Origin: Neorhizobium galegae
GTDB lineage: Bacteria; Pseudomonadota; Alphaproteobacteria; Rhizobiales; Rhizobiaceae
NCBI RefSeq assembly: GCF_021391675.1
Contig: NZ_CP090095.1
Coordinates: 2,237,501 to 2,301,500, forward strand
Reading direction: 5' to 3'
Length of the DNA: 64,000 nucleotides
Part shown: piece after piece, positions 8,866-17,729 of the stretch
How positions within the stretch are numbered: the first letter of the stretch is position 1
Layout: each line of letters opens with the position of its first letter
Notes under the pieces: model-generated
Told to the model about the DNA's origin: nothing
Database searches by the model: none
What the model saw: only the letters and a program-made list of their open reading frames with translations
Made by a program: the position numbers and the translations under genes

Positions 8866-11295
8866 ATGGATATCGACCTCTCCGGCCCCTGGCAGCTGAC
8901 CTCTGCCGACGGAACGCATCGCACGCGGATGCCGATCCCCGGCGACGTCCACAGCGCGCTAAAGACGGCCGGCATCATCCCCGACCCGTATTTCGGCCGC
9001 AACGAGAACGACGTGCAATGGGTCGCAAATGCAGACTGGACGATCGAGCGGCGCTTCACGCTCGATGATCCGGCCGGCTCCTGGTATCTCGACATCACCT
9101 ATCTAGATACGGTCGCGACCGTCTTCGTCAACGATGTCCCCGTGCTCCAGGCGGACAACTGTTTCCACCGCTACCGGCCGGACGTGTCGAACGCGCTGAA
9201 AACCGGTGAGAATACGATCCGCATTCTCTTCCGTTCCAGCATCGCCGAGGGGGCGGAGCGGCAGGGGCGCCAGCCGTTCTACATTCCCTATTCCACGAAC
9301 AATTCGCCGATCCCGAACGGCAACATGCTGCGCAAGCCGCAATGCCATTTCGGCTGGGATTGGAATATCGCGATCGCGCCCCTCGGGCTTTACGGCGAAA
9401 TCGCGTTGAAGAAGCTCGAAACTGCCCGCCTTGAGCATGTCATCACCAGTCAGAGACATGACGCAGGCGAAGTGGACCTCGTCGTCACGGTGACCCTTTA
9501 TGCCGAAGGACCGGGTGTCCTGCCGGTCTTCTTCTCGTTCGGCGGTGAACGGGTCCGGCTCGATTGCGGCGTGCGCGCCGGCGAAATCACGGTGACGCAC
9601 GTTTTTCATATCGAAGAGCCGGAATTCTGGTGGCCCTCCGGCAGCGGCAAACAGGCGCTCTACGAGCTGACGGTCGGCACCCCCACCGAAGCCATCACCC
9701 GCCAGATAGGCATCAGGACCGTCGAACTGCTCACCGACCCGGACGAAGCCGGCAGCCGTTTCGCCTTCCGCATCAACGGCCGCGAGATCTTCTGCCGCGG
9801 CGCGAACTGGATTCCAGCCGACGCGCTGTTTTCTCTCTCGAGCCGGGAGAAGACCGAGGACCTGCTGCGCTCCGCCGTCGATGCCAACATGAACATGATC
9901 CGGGTCTGGGGTGGTGGTTTTTATGAACCGGACTGGTTCTACGATCTCTGCGATCAACTCGGCCTGATGGTCTGGCAGGACTTTCAGTTCGCCTGCAATC
10001 TCTATCCGTCGACGCCCGATTTCCTCGAAAACGTCGCGGCGGAAGTCGAGTACCAGGCCTGCAGGCTGATCTCGCATCCCTCCATCGTGCTCTGGTGCGG
10101 CGATAACGAGCTGGTCGGCGCGCTGACATGGTTTCCGGAATCCCGGGCAAACCGTGATCGCTACCTCGTCTCCTACGACCGGTTGAACCGCGTCATCGAA
10201 CAGGCGCTCGAAAGGGCCGCGCCCGATGCCATCTGGTGGCCGTCCAGCCCCGCATCCGGCTATCTCGATTACGGCGACGCCTGGCATGCGGACGGTTCGG
10301 GCGACATGCATTACTGGTCCGTCTGGCACGAGAACAAACCGTTCGCCGACTACCGCTCTGTTCGCCCGCGCTTCTGCTCGGAATTCGGCTTCCAGTCCTA
10401 CACGTCGCTGCCGGTCATCGAGACCTATGCCGCACCTAAGGACATGAACATTGCCTCGCCGGTCATGGAGCACCACCAGAAGAATGCCGGTGGCAACGAG
10501 CGCATCGCCGGCACGATGTTCCGCAACTTCCGCTTCCCGACGGATTTCGCCAATTTCGTCTATCTGAGCCAGGTGCAGCAGGGATTGGCGATCAAGACGG
10601 CCGTGGATTTCTGGCGGTCGCTGAAGCCTCATAACATGGGTACGCTTTACTGGCAGCTCAACGACACCTGGCCGGTCGCCTCTTGGTCGAGCCTCGACTA
10701 TGGCGGCAGCTGGAAAGTGCTGCACTACATGGCGAAGCGCTTCTTCCAGCCGGTCACGGTTGCGGCGATCCCGTCCGATGACGCCCAGGAAGTCCGCTTC
10801 TCGCTCGTCAACGATACGGCGGAGGACGTGACGGCGACCCTCAATCTGTCGCTCCTGACGCTCCAGGGCGAGCGCAGCTCGCTTCAGAGCATGGAAGCCG
10901 TCTGCACGCCCGATGCAGCTGTCACCGTGTTCACCTTGCCGAGCGCGGATATTCCCGACGGCGGGATCCTCGCCTGGAGCTTTACCGTATCGAACGGCAT
11001 GGCGGGCGAGGGGCATCATGTACCGGGCAGCTACAAGGCCCTGGAGCTCGAACCGGCAGGGCTTGAGCTTGCCGTGTCTCCATCCGGTGACGGAGCCTTT
11101 GACCTCGTCGTCAAGGCCGACGGCCTTGCGCTTTTCGTGCTGATCGAGAGCGGCACGGCCGGCCGTTATTCCGACAATGCTTTCGATCTCGCCAGCGGCG
11201 AAAGCCGCAGCATCCGCTTCACGCCCGCCGCCCCGACGGTCGCGATCCCGCAATTCCGCATCTACGACCTCTATTCCTGCCAGGCGGCAGGCTGA
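8866..11295 (+). CDS. Glycoside hydrolase family 2 enzyme, beta-mannosidase type
   Basis: The 809-residue length and domain order fit GH2 beta-mannosidases: a jelly-roll sugar-binding domain at the N-terminus (LSGPWQLTSADG, PGDVHSALK), immunoglobulin-like domains, then the TIM barrel. The barrel has MIRVWGGGFYEPD, the acid/base glutamate in WCGDNEL (Glu415) and the nucleophile in CSEFGFQS (Glu506). It hydrolyses terminal beta-D-mannosides by a retaining mechanism. No signal peptide is seen, so it should act in the cytoplasm on imported substrates. The ATG at 8866 follows GGTGGG; an upstream in-frame TTG is less likely. Other beta-glycoside specificity within GH2 is not excluded. Confidence 0.88.
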   Translation: MDIDLSGPWQLTSADGTHRTRMPIPGDVHSALKTAGIIPDPYFGRNENDVQWVANADWTIERRFTLDDPAGSWYLDITYLDTVATVFVNDVPVLQADNCFHRYRPDVSNALKTGENTIRILFRSSIAEGAERQGRQPFYIPYSTNNSPIPNGNMLRKPQCHFGWDWNIAIAPLGLYGEIALKKLETARLEHVITSQRHDAGEVDLVVTVTLYAEGPGVLPVFFSFGGERVRLDCGVRAGEITVTHVFHIEEPEFWWPSGSGKQALYELTVGTPTEAITRQIGIRTVELLTDPDEAGSRFAFRINGREIFCRGANWIPADALFSLSSREKTEDLLRSAVDANMNMIRVWGGGFYEPDWFYDLCDQLGLMVWQDFQFACNLYPSTPDFLENVAAEVEYQACRLISHPSIVLWCGDNELVGALTWFPESRANRDRYLVSYDRLNRVIEQALERAAPDAIWWPSSPASGYLDYGDAWHADGSGDMHYWSVWHENKPFADYRSVRPRFCSEFGFQSYTSLPVIETYAAPKDMNIASPVMEHHQKNAGGNERIAGTMFRNFRFPTDFANFVYLSQVQQGLAIKTAVDFWRSLKPHNMGTLYWQLNDTWPVASWSSLDYGGSWKVLHYMAKRFFQPVTVAAIPSDDAQEVRFSLVNDTAEDVTATLNLSLLTLQGERSSLQSMEAVCTPDAAVTVFTLPSADIPDGGILAWSFTVSNGMAGEGHHVPGSYKALELEPAGLELAVSPSGDGAFDLVVKADGLALFVLIESGTAGRYSDNAFDLASGESRSIRFTPAAPTVAIPQFRIYDLYSCQAAG

Positions 11296-11319
11296 GGTCT
11301 CTATCAAGGGAGGAACACC

Positions 11320-12081
11320 ATGTCGAAACTCGGTTTTCAGCTTTATTGCGCACGCAACTTTCCGCCGCTCTCGGATGTCCTGAAGAAGGTTGCGCAGGCG
11401 GGCTATACGGAGGTCGAAGGTTATGGCGGCATCTATGCGACGCTTGACGAAGCAGGCCTGAAGACGCTCAAAGGTGATCTCGATGCCAATGGCCTGACCA
11501 TGCCGACCGGTCACTTCGGTATCGACCTTCTCGAAAAGGAGCCGGAGCAGGCGCTGCTGATCGCCAGGACGCTTGGCGTCGAGGCGATCTACTGCCCGCA
11601 TCTGCTTGCCGACCAGCGCCCGACCGATGCCGCCGGCTGGTGCGCCTTCGGCCAGCGGCTGCAGAACGTCGGCAAACGCTATTGGGATGCCGGCTACACA
11701 TTCGGCTGGCACAACCACGACTTCGAGTTCAAGACGCTGCCGGACGGCTCGACGCCGCAGGAACAGATCCTTGCCGGTGGCCCCGATCTCGCCTGGGAAG
11801 CGGATATCGCCTGGGTCATCCGCGGCGGCGCCGATCCATTCGCCTGGATCGAGAGCTACGCCAAGCGGATCACCGCCGTTCACGTCAAGGACATCGCGCC
11901 GGCCGGCGAAAACGCGGACGAGGACGGCTGGGCCGATGTCGGCCACGGCACCGTTCCGTGGAAGGACCTGATGGCGGCGCTCAAGAAGACATCCGCAAAA
12001 CATTACGTCCTCGAACACGACAACCCGAAGGATCTCGACCGGCTGCTGACGCGCTCGATCGCTTCCTTCAAGAACTATTGA
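11320..12081 (+). CDS. Sugar phosphate isomerase/epimerase-like TIM-barrel protein
   Basis: The 253-residue protein belongs to the AP-endonuclease-2/xylose-isomerase-like family. It starts LGFQLYCARNFPPLSDVLKK and has the metal-binding pattern of the fold: a glutamate in YTEVEGYGG, WHNHDFEF, an aspartate in WEADIAWV, AVHVKD and the final glutamate in YVLEHD. Characterised relatives epimerise or isomerise keto-sugars, including E. coli YcjR (3-dehydro-guloside 4-epimerase) and C-glycoside-cleaving enzymes. It sits between the GH2 gene and a Gfo/Idh/MocA gene, the usual partner. AGGGAGG lies upstream. The exact substrate is not determinable. Confidence 0.82.
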   Translation: MSKLGFQLYCARNFPPLSDVLKKVAQAGYTEVEGYGGIYATLDEAGLKTLKGDLDANGLTMPTGHFGIDLLEKEPEQALLIARTLGVEAIYCPHLLADQRPTDAAGWCAFGQRLQNVGKRYWDAGYTFGWHNHDFEFKTLPDGSTPQEQILAGGPDLAWEADIAWVIRGGADPFAWIESYAKRITAVHVKDIAPAGENADEDGWADVGHGTVPWKDLMAALKKTSAKHYVLEHDNPKDLDRLLTRSIASFKNY

Positions 12082-12104
12082 TCACAGATTTTTCGGAGTT
12101 TTCC

Positions 12105-13238
12105 ATGTCCAAGGAACTTGGCGTCGGCATCATGGGATGCGGCAATATTTCCACGACCTACTTCAAGCTGTCGCCGCTCTTCAAAGGCCTGAAGGTTCTC
12201 GCCTGCGCGGATCTCAACGCGCAGGCTGCCCAAATGCGCGCCGAGGAATACGGCGTCAAGGCACAGTCGATCGAGCAGATGCTTGCCAATGACGAGCTCG
12301 ACGTGATCGTCAACCTGACCATCCCGGCAGCGCATTTTGCCGTCTCGAAAGCAATTCTCGAAGCCGGCAAGCACGTCTACTCGGAAAAGCCCCTCGTCAT
12401 CACGCTGGAGGAAGGCAAGGCGCTGCAGGCGCTCGCCAGGGAGAAGGGCCTGTCGGTCGGTTGCGCGCCGGACACCTTCCTCGGCGGCGCGCACCAGCTC
12501 GCGCGCAAATATATCGATGAAGGCGGTGTCGGGCGCATCACGTCAGGCACCTGCCACGTGATGAGCCCGGGCATGGAAATGTGGCATCCGAACCCCGGCT
12601 TCTTCTTCCTCGAAGGCGGCGGCCCCATCCTCGATCTCGGACCCTATTACATCGCCAACCTCATCAATTTCCTCGGCCCGGTCAAACGGGTCGGGGCGTT
12701 GACGTCGATGGCGAACCCCACCCGCCTCGTCACCAGCGAGCCGCTGAACGGCCAGATCATCCCGGTCGAGACGCCGACCAACATCCACGCGCTGCTCGAA
12801 TTCGTCAGCGGCGCGACGGTCACGCTCTCGGCAAGCTGGGATGTCTGGTCGCATCGCCACGCCAATATGGAGCTCTACGGCACCGAAGGGTCGATCTTCG
12901 TGCCCGACCCGAACTTCTTCGGCGGTGTCGTCGAGGCGAGCGGCCGCAACAAGGATATCCAGCCGCTGGAGCCCTGGGATCACCCGTTCGGCATCGACAA
13001 CCAGGAACACCCGCAGGGGCCGCGCGCCAACTACCGCACGGCCGGTCTTGCGGACATGGCGATAGCGCTGATCGAGGGGCGCGATGCCCGCTGCTCGCTG
13101 GAGCGCACGCTCCACGGCGTCGACGTCATGACCTCGATCCTGAAATCCGGCGAGGAAGGGCGGTTCATCGAGCTTTCGACCACCTGCACCCAGCCGGCGG
13201 CGCTCGGCATCGACGAGGCGCTGGCGCTTCTGCGCTGA
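12105..13238 (+). CDS. Gfo/Idh/MocA family NAD(P)-dependent oxidoreductase
   Basis: The 377-residue protein carries the N-terminal dinucleotide fold (GIMGCGNISTTY, residues 8-19). The family motif EKP follows in YSEKPLVIT. The C-terminal domain has GGGPILDLGPYYI, which places the catalytic aspartate and nearby tyrosine. Members oxidise sugar hydroxyls, often at C3 (E. coli YcjS is a glucoside 3-dehydrogenase). The reading frame is open far upstream inside the previous gene, but the ATG at 12105 with CGGAG ahead is the proper start. Next to the epimerase-like gene it suggests an oxidation-epimerisation step on a glycoside. Confidence 0.88.
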   Translation: MSKELGVGIMGCGNISTTYFKLSPLFKGLKVLACADLNAQAAQMRAEEYGVKAQSIEQMLANDELDVIVNLTIPAAHFAVSKAILEAGKHVYSEKPLVITLEEGKALQALAREKGLSVGCAPDTFLGGAHQLARKYIDEGGVGRITSGTCHVMSPGMEMWHPNPGFFFLEGGGPILDLGPYYIANLINFLGPVKRVGALTSMANPTRLVTSEPLNGQIIPVETPTNIHALLEFVSGATVTLSASWDVWSHRHANMELYGTEGSIFVPDPNFFGGVVEASGRNKDIQPLEPWDHPFGIDNQEHPQGPRANYRTAGLADMAIALIEGRDARCSLERTLHGVDVMTSILKSGEEGRFIELSTTCTQPAALGIDEALALLR

Positions 13239-13305
13239 TCGGCTATGAATGCGGCGCGCACCGCTTGAGACACCGGCGCGTCGCATTTCATTCGGAGGAA
13301 ACGAC

Positions 13306-14349
13306 ATGACCTGGCAACCAGCGTCCAACCGCTACGAAACCATGAAGTACAACCGCTGCGGCCGTTCGGGAGTGAAGCTCCCGGCGATCTCGCTCGGCCT
13401 CTGGCACAATTTCGGCGACGACACGCCGCATGAACGCAAGGTCGCGATCGCCCGCAAGGCCTTCGATCTCGGCATCACCCATTTCGATCTCGCCAACAAC
13501 TATGGCCCGCTGCCCGGCAGCGCCGAGACCGCCTTCGGCCAGATTCTCCGCGAGGATTTCAAGGGATATCGCGACGAACTGATCATCTCGTCGAAGGCCG
13601 GCTACAACATGTGGCCGGGTCCCTATGGCGAATGGGGCAGCCGCAAGTATCTGATCTCCTCCTGCGACCAGAGCCTGAAGCGGATGGGCCTCGACTATGT
13701 CGACATCTTCTATTCGCACCGCTTCGACCCGGATACGCCGCTCGAGGAGACCTGCGGCGCGCTCGACCATATCGTCCGCTCGGGCAGGGCGCTTTACGTC
13801 GGCATCTCGTCCTACAATTCGAAGCGCACCCAGGAAGCGGCGGCGATCCTGAAGGAGCTCGGCACGCCGGTCCTCATCCACCAGCCAAGCTATTCGATGA
13901 TCAACCGCTGGGTCGAGGAAGATGGCCTGCTCGACACGCTCGAAAACCTCGGCATCGGCTCGATCGTCTTTTCGCCGCTCGCCCAGGGCATGCTGACCTC
14001 GAAATATCTCGGCGGCATTCCGGAAGGCAGCCGCGCCGCGCAGGGCAAGTCGCTGCGGCCGGCCTTCCTCAACGACCGGAACATCGCCAACCTCAAGGCG
14101 CTCAACGCAATCGCCGAAAAGCGCGGCCAGACGCTGGCGCAGATGGCGCTCGCATGGGTCCTGCGCGGCGGCCGCGTGACCACGGCGCTGATCGGCGCCA
14201 GCCGTCCGGAACAGGTCGAGGACTGCGTCAGGGCGATCGACAATCTGGAGTTCACGGCGGCCGAACTCGCCGAGATCGACACCTACGCCAAGGATGCCGA
14301 CATCAACCTCTGGGCCAAGTCGGCCGAGCGGGCAGGGCCGGCGCGGTAA
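13306..14349 (+). CDS. Aldo/keto reductase, YghZ/glyceraldehyde-phosphate reductase-like
   Basis: The 347-residue (alpha/beta)8 reductase matches the AKR14/YghZ group: NRCGRSGVKLPAISLGLWHN near the start, then DLANNYGPLPGSAE with the catalytic tyrosine, the lysine in ISSKAGY and the histidine in FYSHRFDPD. The NADPH site lies in the C-terminal IGASRPEQVED segment. E. coli YghZ reduces L-glyceraldehyde 3-phosphate and other aldehydes; in sugar loci such genes may handle keto or aldehyde sugars. CGGAGGA precedes the ATG at 13306. A palindromic element follows it. Confidence 0.88.
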   Translation: MTWQPASNRYETMKYNRCGRSGVKLPAISLGLWHNFGDDTPHERKVAIARKAFDLGITHFDLANNYGPLPGSAETAFGQILREDFKGYRDELIISSKAGYNMWPGPYGEWGSRKYLISSCDQSLKRMGLDYVDIFYSHRFDPDTPLEETCGALDHIVRSGRALYVGISSYNSKRTQEAAAILKELGTPVLIHQPSYSMINRWVEEDGLLDTLENLGIGSIVFSPLAQGMLTSKYLGGIPEGSRAAQGKSLRPAFLNDRNIANLKALNAIAEKRGQTLAQMALAWVLRGGRVTTALIGASRPEQVEDCVRAIDNLEFTAAELAEIDTYAKDADINLWAKSAERAGPAR

Positions 14350-14367
14350 GAATGCCGTCAGAGGGTT

Positions 14368-14510
14368 GCGGGCTTGCCCCTCATCCCCCTGCCGGGACCT
14401 TCTCCCCGTTCTGACGGGGAGAAGGGAGATGCGGCGCGGCCGGCGCTCCACAGTCCTTCTCCCCGTTTGCGGGGAGAAGGTGGCGGCAGCCGGATGAGGG
14501 GCAAGCCCGC
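14368..14510. repeat. Palindromic intergenic element (RIME-like), copy 2
   Basis: The 143-base unit is bounded by perfect 19-base inverted ends, GCGGGCTTGCCCCTCATCC at 14368-14386 and its complement at 14492-14510. It contains two internal hairpins built on CCTTCTCCCCG and CGGGGAGAAGG (14398-14425 and 14455-14480). The structure is that of a rhizobial mosaic palindrome, inserted between the aldo/keto reductase and GH43 genes. It differs in sequence from the copy at 8674. Confidence 0.82.
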
Positions 14511-14532
14511 GGTTTCAATCTGGGAGAAGCTT

Positions 14533-16146
14533 ATGATCCACAACCCCATCCTGCCGGGCTTCAATCCCGATCCGTCCATCTGCCGCGTCGGCGAGGATTA
14601 CTATATCGCCACCTCGACCTTCGAATGGTACCCGGGTGTGCAGATCCATCAATCTCGTGACCTGGCGAACTGGACCCTGGTACGCCGGCCGCTGGAGCGC
14701 GCGAGCCAGCTCGATATGCGCGGCAATCCCGACAGCTGCGGCATCTGGGCGCCGTGCCTCTCCTATTCGGACGGACTGTTCTTCCTGGTCTACACGGACG
14801 TCAAACGCCTCGACGGCAACTTCAAGGATGCGCATAACTACATCGTCACGTCGCCGACGATCGAGGGCGAATGGTCCGATCCGATCTATGTGAACTCCTC
14901 CGGGTTCGATCCCTCGCTCTTCCATGACGACGACGGCCGAAAGTGGTTCCTCAACATGCAATGGAACCACCGCACCGAGAGTTACGGCGGCGCGCCGAAA
15001 CATCCGGCCTTCGACGGCATCCTGCTGCAGGAGTGGGACTTCGAGACGAGGGCGCTCAAGGGCCCGATCAAAAACATTTTCGCCGGCAGCGCACTCGGCC
15101 TGGTCGAGGGGCCGCATGTGTTCAAGCGCAACGGCTGGTATTACCTGACGACCGCCGAGGGCGGCACGGGTTACGACCATGCCGTCACCATGGCGCGCGC
15201 GCGTTCGATCGACGGGCCGTATGAGATGCATCCGCAGACGCATCTCATCACCTCGAAGGACCATCCGAAAGCCGTTCTGCAACGTGCCGGCCATGGCCAG
15301 TACGTCGAAACGCCGGATGGCGAAGCGTATCACACCCATCTCTGCGGCCGGCCACTCGCCCCGCAACGCCGCTGCACTCTCGGCCGCGAAACCGCGATCC
15401 AGAAATGCATCTGGGAGGACGACTGGCTCTATCTCGCCCAAGGCGGCGCCGTGCCGGATGTCGACGTGCCGGCACCGCACGATGCCAAGCGCATCGAGCA
15501 GCCCGTCCGCATCGAGCGCTCATTCGACGACAAGGTCCTGCCTCCGGAATTCCAGTGGCTGCGCACACCTCATCCGGAGCGCCTGTTCAGCCTGACCGAG
15601 CGTCCCGGTCATCTGCGTCTCTTCGGCCGCGAAAGCATCGGATCCTGGTTCGAACAATCGCTCGTCGCCCGCCGGCAGGAACACCATTCCTTCCGCACCG
15701 AGACGGTAGTCGATTTCTCGCCCGAGACCTACCAGCAGGTCGCCGGCCTGACGCATTATTACAACCGCCACAAGTTCCACTCGCTCGTGGTGTCACTGCA
15801 CGAAAAGCTTGGCCGCGTGGTGACGATCTTCTCCTGCCCGGGTGATTTCCCGCATGGGCGCATGAGCTTTCAGGCAGGGAGCGGTGTTTCCGTGCCCGAC
15901 GGCCCGATACATCTCGCCATGGAGATCCGCGACAACGACCTGCGATTCTTCTGGCGCGCCGGCGGCTCCAACGAGTGGCAGGAAATTGGCCCGGTGCTCG
16001 ATGCCGGCGTCATCTCGGACGAGGGAGGCCGCGGCGAACACGGCTCTTTCACCGGCGCATTTGTTGGCCTCTTCGCCTTCGATACATCAGGCCGCGCGAA
16101 GACTGCGGATTTCGATTATTTCGTTTATGAAGCACTAATGCAGTAA
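14533..16146 (+). CDS. Glycoside hydrolase family 43 (beta-xylosidase/arabinofuranosidase type)
   Basis: The 537-residue protein has the five-bladed propeller start typical of XynB-like enzymes (NPILPGFNPDPSICRVGEDY), with the general-base aspartate in FNPDPS. A second aspartate lies in GFDPSLFHDDDG and the general-acid glutamate in LVEGPHVFK. The C-terminal ~200 residues are the beta-sandwich (DUF1349-like) domain found in GH43 subfamily 11 xylosidases. No signal peptide, so a cytoplasmic exo-enzyme. The ATG at 14533 has GGGAGAAG just upstream; homology starts there although the frame is open through the repeat. It widens the locus from mannosides to xylo- or arabino-oligosaccharides. Confidence 0.9.
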   Translation: MIHNPILPGFNPDPSICRVGEDYYIATSTFEWYPGVQIHQSRDLANWTLVRRPLERASQLDMRGNPDSCGIWAPCLSYSDGLFFLVYTDVKRLDGNFKDAHNYIVTSPTIEGEWSDPIYVNSSGFDPSLFHDDDGRKWFLNMQWNHRTESYGGAPKHPAFDGILLQEWDFETRALKGPIKNIFAGSALGLVEGPHVFKRNGWYYLTTAEGGTGYDHAVTMARARSIDGPYEMHPQTHLITSKDHPKAVLQRAGHGQYVETPDGEAYHTHLCGRPLAPQRRCTLGRETAIQKCIWEDDWLYLAQGGAVPDVDVPAPHDAKRIEQPVRIERSFDDKVLPPEFQWLRTPHPERLFSLTERPGHLRLFGRESIGSWFEQSLVARRQEHHSFRTETVVDFSPETYQQVAGLTHYYNRHKFHSLVVSLHEKLGRVVTIFSCPGDFPHGRMSFQAGSGVSVPDGPIHLAMEIRDNDLRFFWRAGGSNEWQEIGPVLDAGVISDEGGRGEHGSFTGAFVGLFAFDTSGRAKTADFDYFVYEALMQ

Positions 16147-16271
16147 ATTCTAAATATCAGAAAATCAGCGGAAGGCATTAATTTAATTACGAAAATGTAA
16201 TGTATCGGTTCAGATATGGTTCATCATTCGGGGCCTAGTTTCCGAGCGTGCTCAACACGAGGAGACACCCG

Positions 16272-16604
16272 ATGAAAAAGTTCTTTGCAATCCTTCTTTC
16301 TGCAACCGTGCTTGCCGCTCCGCTTGCCGCCCAGGCGCAGGATCGTCATTCCGGCCCGGATCGGACCAGGACCGTGACCCGCACGGTGACGGTTCAGAAG
16401 AAGGTCGTGGTCGTGAAGCCGCGCTGGTCGAAGGGGCATCGCATGACGGCCGCCGAACGTCGCCGCATGGCGGAGATCCGCGATTACCGCCGCTACCGCC
16501 TGTCGGCTCCGCCGCGCGGTTATCGCTGGGTCAAGGTCGACAACGACTTCCTGCTGGTCGGCATCGCGAGCGGCGTGATCTCGAGTTTCATCGTAGCTCG
16601 CTGA
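16272..16604 (+). CDS. Small secreted RcnB-like protein
   Basis: This 110-residue protein has a clear Sec signal peptide (MKKFFAILLSATVLAAPLA, cleaved near AQAQD) and a basic mature part. The end, APPRGYRWVKVDNDFLLVGI followed by GVISSFIV, is the pattern of the RcnB/YpeC group, periplasmic proteins of which E. coli RcnB affects nickel and cobalt homeostasis. In rhizobia such genes are numerous and mostly uncharacterised, so metal function is not asserted. CGAGGAGACACCCG precedes the ATG. It stands alone after an AT-rich 125-base gap. Confidence 0.78.
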   Translation: MKKFFAILLSATVLAAPLAAQAQDRHSGPDRTRTVTRTVTVQKKVVVVKPRWSKGHRMTAAERRRMAEIRDYRRYRLSAPPRGYRWVKVDNDFLLVGIASGVISSFIVAR

Positions 16605-16613
16605 AAAAGATCG

Positions 16614-16649
16614 GCCTGCGGTGGTATTTGCCTTCCCTCCCGCAGGCCT
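16614..16649 (+). terminator. Hairpin after the RcnB-like gene
   Basis: GGCCTGCGG (16614-16622) pairs perfectly with CCGCAGGCC (16641-16649) around an 18-base loop, 9 bases after the stop codon. There is no T-run behind it, so its function as an intrinsic terminator is uncertain. Confidence 0.45.
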
Positions 16650-16700
16650 CGCGCGTTCGCCGCTATGCGTATCGGCGGTCGCACTTTTCGATGCCCGACC

Positions 16701-17708
16701 TTACGTCCCCTGCGACAGGCAATTCTTCATGGAGCGGGCAAGTCCGCGCATCAACTCGAAATAAAGGCCGGAACCCGACTTCAGCGTCGCTGCTTCCGGA
16801 TCGAGCGTGCCTGATCGAGCCGGCGTGCCTTCGGTCACCACCGCCACCAGCTTCGGTTCGAACTGCGGTTCGGCGAAGACGCAGGTTGCGCCGAGCTCCT
16901 TCACCTTCTTCTGGATCTGGTCCACGCGTTCGGCGCCGGGCATGGTCTCCGGGCTGACGGTGATCGAACCCGCGACGCTCACCCCATAACGATGCTCGAA
17001 ATATTGATATGCGTCGTGAAACACGATGAAGGGCTTGCTCTTGACCGGCGCGACCGTCGCCTTGATCTCGGTATCGAGCGCATCGATATCCTTCATCAAC
17101 ATGGCGCCGTTTGCCTGATAGGCTGCGGCATTCACCGGGTCGGCACTGACCAGCGTCTTTTCGATTTCCGCCGCCATCGCCTTGGCATTCATCGCATCGA
17201 GCCAGAGATGCGTGTCGAAGCCGCCATGGTCGTGATGGTCATCGTCGTGGTCGGCATGGTCGTCACCGGCCTTTGCATGGTCGCCATGTTGATGGTCGTC
17301 ATGCTCCGGTGCTTCTCCCGCTTCATGCCCGTCGTCATGGGCCTCGAAGGCGCCGCTTTCGCGGAAGGGGAGTTTTTGCAGTCCAGGTGCATCCTCCAGC
17401 TCGATCACCGTTGCCGAGGCGGCAAGCGCATCCAGCGGCTTTTCGAGGAAGGCTTCGATGCCGGGGCCGATCCAGAAGATCACGTCGGCGCCTTCGATGG
17501 CGGCTGCATTGGAGGGCTTTAGCGAGAAAGTGTGTGGCGAAGCGGCGCCGTCGACGATCAGTTTCGGCTCGCCGACGCCCTTCATGATCGAGGCGACGAG
17601 CGAATGGATCGGCTTGATCGAAACCACCACGTCCGGCGCTGCGGAACCTGTGCCTGCACTGGCGGAAAACACCGCGGCGGAGAGGAAGGAAATCGAAGCC
17701 AGTTTCAT
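16701..17708 (-). CDS. znuA: Zinc ABC transporter periplasmic binding protein
   Basis: The 335-residue cluster A-I metal binder has a signal peptide followed by DVVVSIKPIHSLVASIM, then ASPHTFSLKP with the first zinc histidine. A long His/Asp-rich loop (about residues 125-165, with DDHADHDDDHHDHGG) and DTHLWLD follow, the pattern separating zinc from manganese binders. IVFHDAYQYFEHRYG supplies another ligand histidine. It delivers periplasmic zinc to ZnuB. Start chosen at the ATG at 17708, with AAGGACG upstream; an ATG 15 bases earlier is also in frame. It is divergent from znuC across two Zur-box-like sites. Confidence 0.95.
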   Translation of the reverse strand: MKLASISFLSAAVFSASAGTGSAAPDVVVSIKPIHSLVASIMKGVGEPKLIVDGAASPHTFSLKPSNAAAIEGADVIFWIGPGIEAFLEKPLDALAASATVIELEDAPGLQKLPFRESGAFEAHDDGHEAGEAPEHDDHQHGDHAKAGDDHADHDDDHHDHGGFDTHLWLDAMNAKAMAAEIEKTLVSADPVNAAAYQANGAMLMKDIDALDTEIKATVAPVKSKPFIVFHDAYQYFEHRYGVSVAGSITVSPETMPGAERVDQIQKKVKELGATCVFAEPQFEPKLVAVVTEGTPARSGTLDPEAATLKSGSGLYFELMRGLARSMKNCLSQGT

Positions 17709-17729
17709 GCTGCGTCCTTGCATTGCATC

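Noticed and set aside
8848..8866. TTG at 8848 as start of the GH2 gene
   Set aside because: No ribosome binding site; ATG at 8866 sits at the beginning of GH2 homology.
9103..12018. 971-codon open frame on the minus strand
   Set aside because: Antisense of the GH2 and TIM-barrel genes, low-complexity Arg/Gly-rich; no recognisable motif.
14368..14510. Palindromes read as a CRISPR array or insertion-sequence ends
   Set aside because: Only one unit, no spacers, and no transposase in or near the element.
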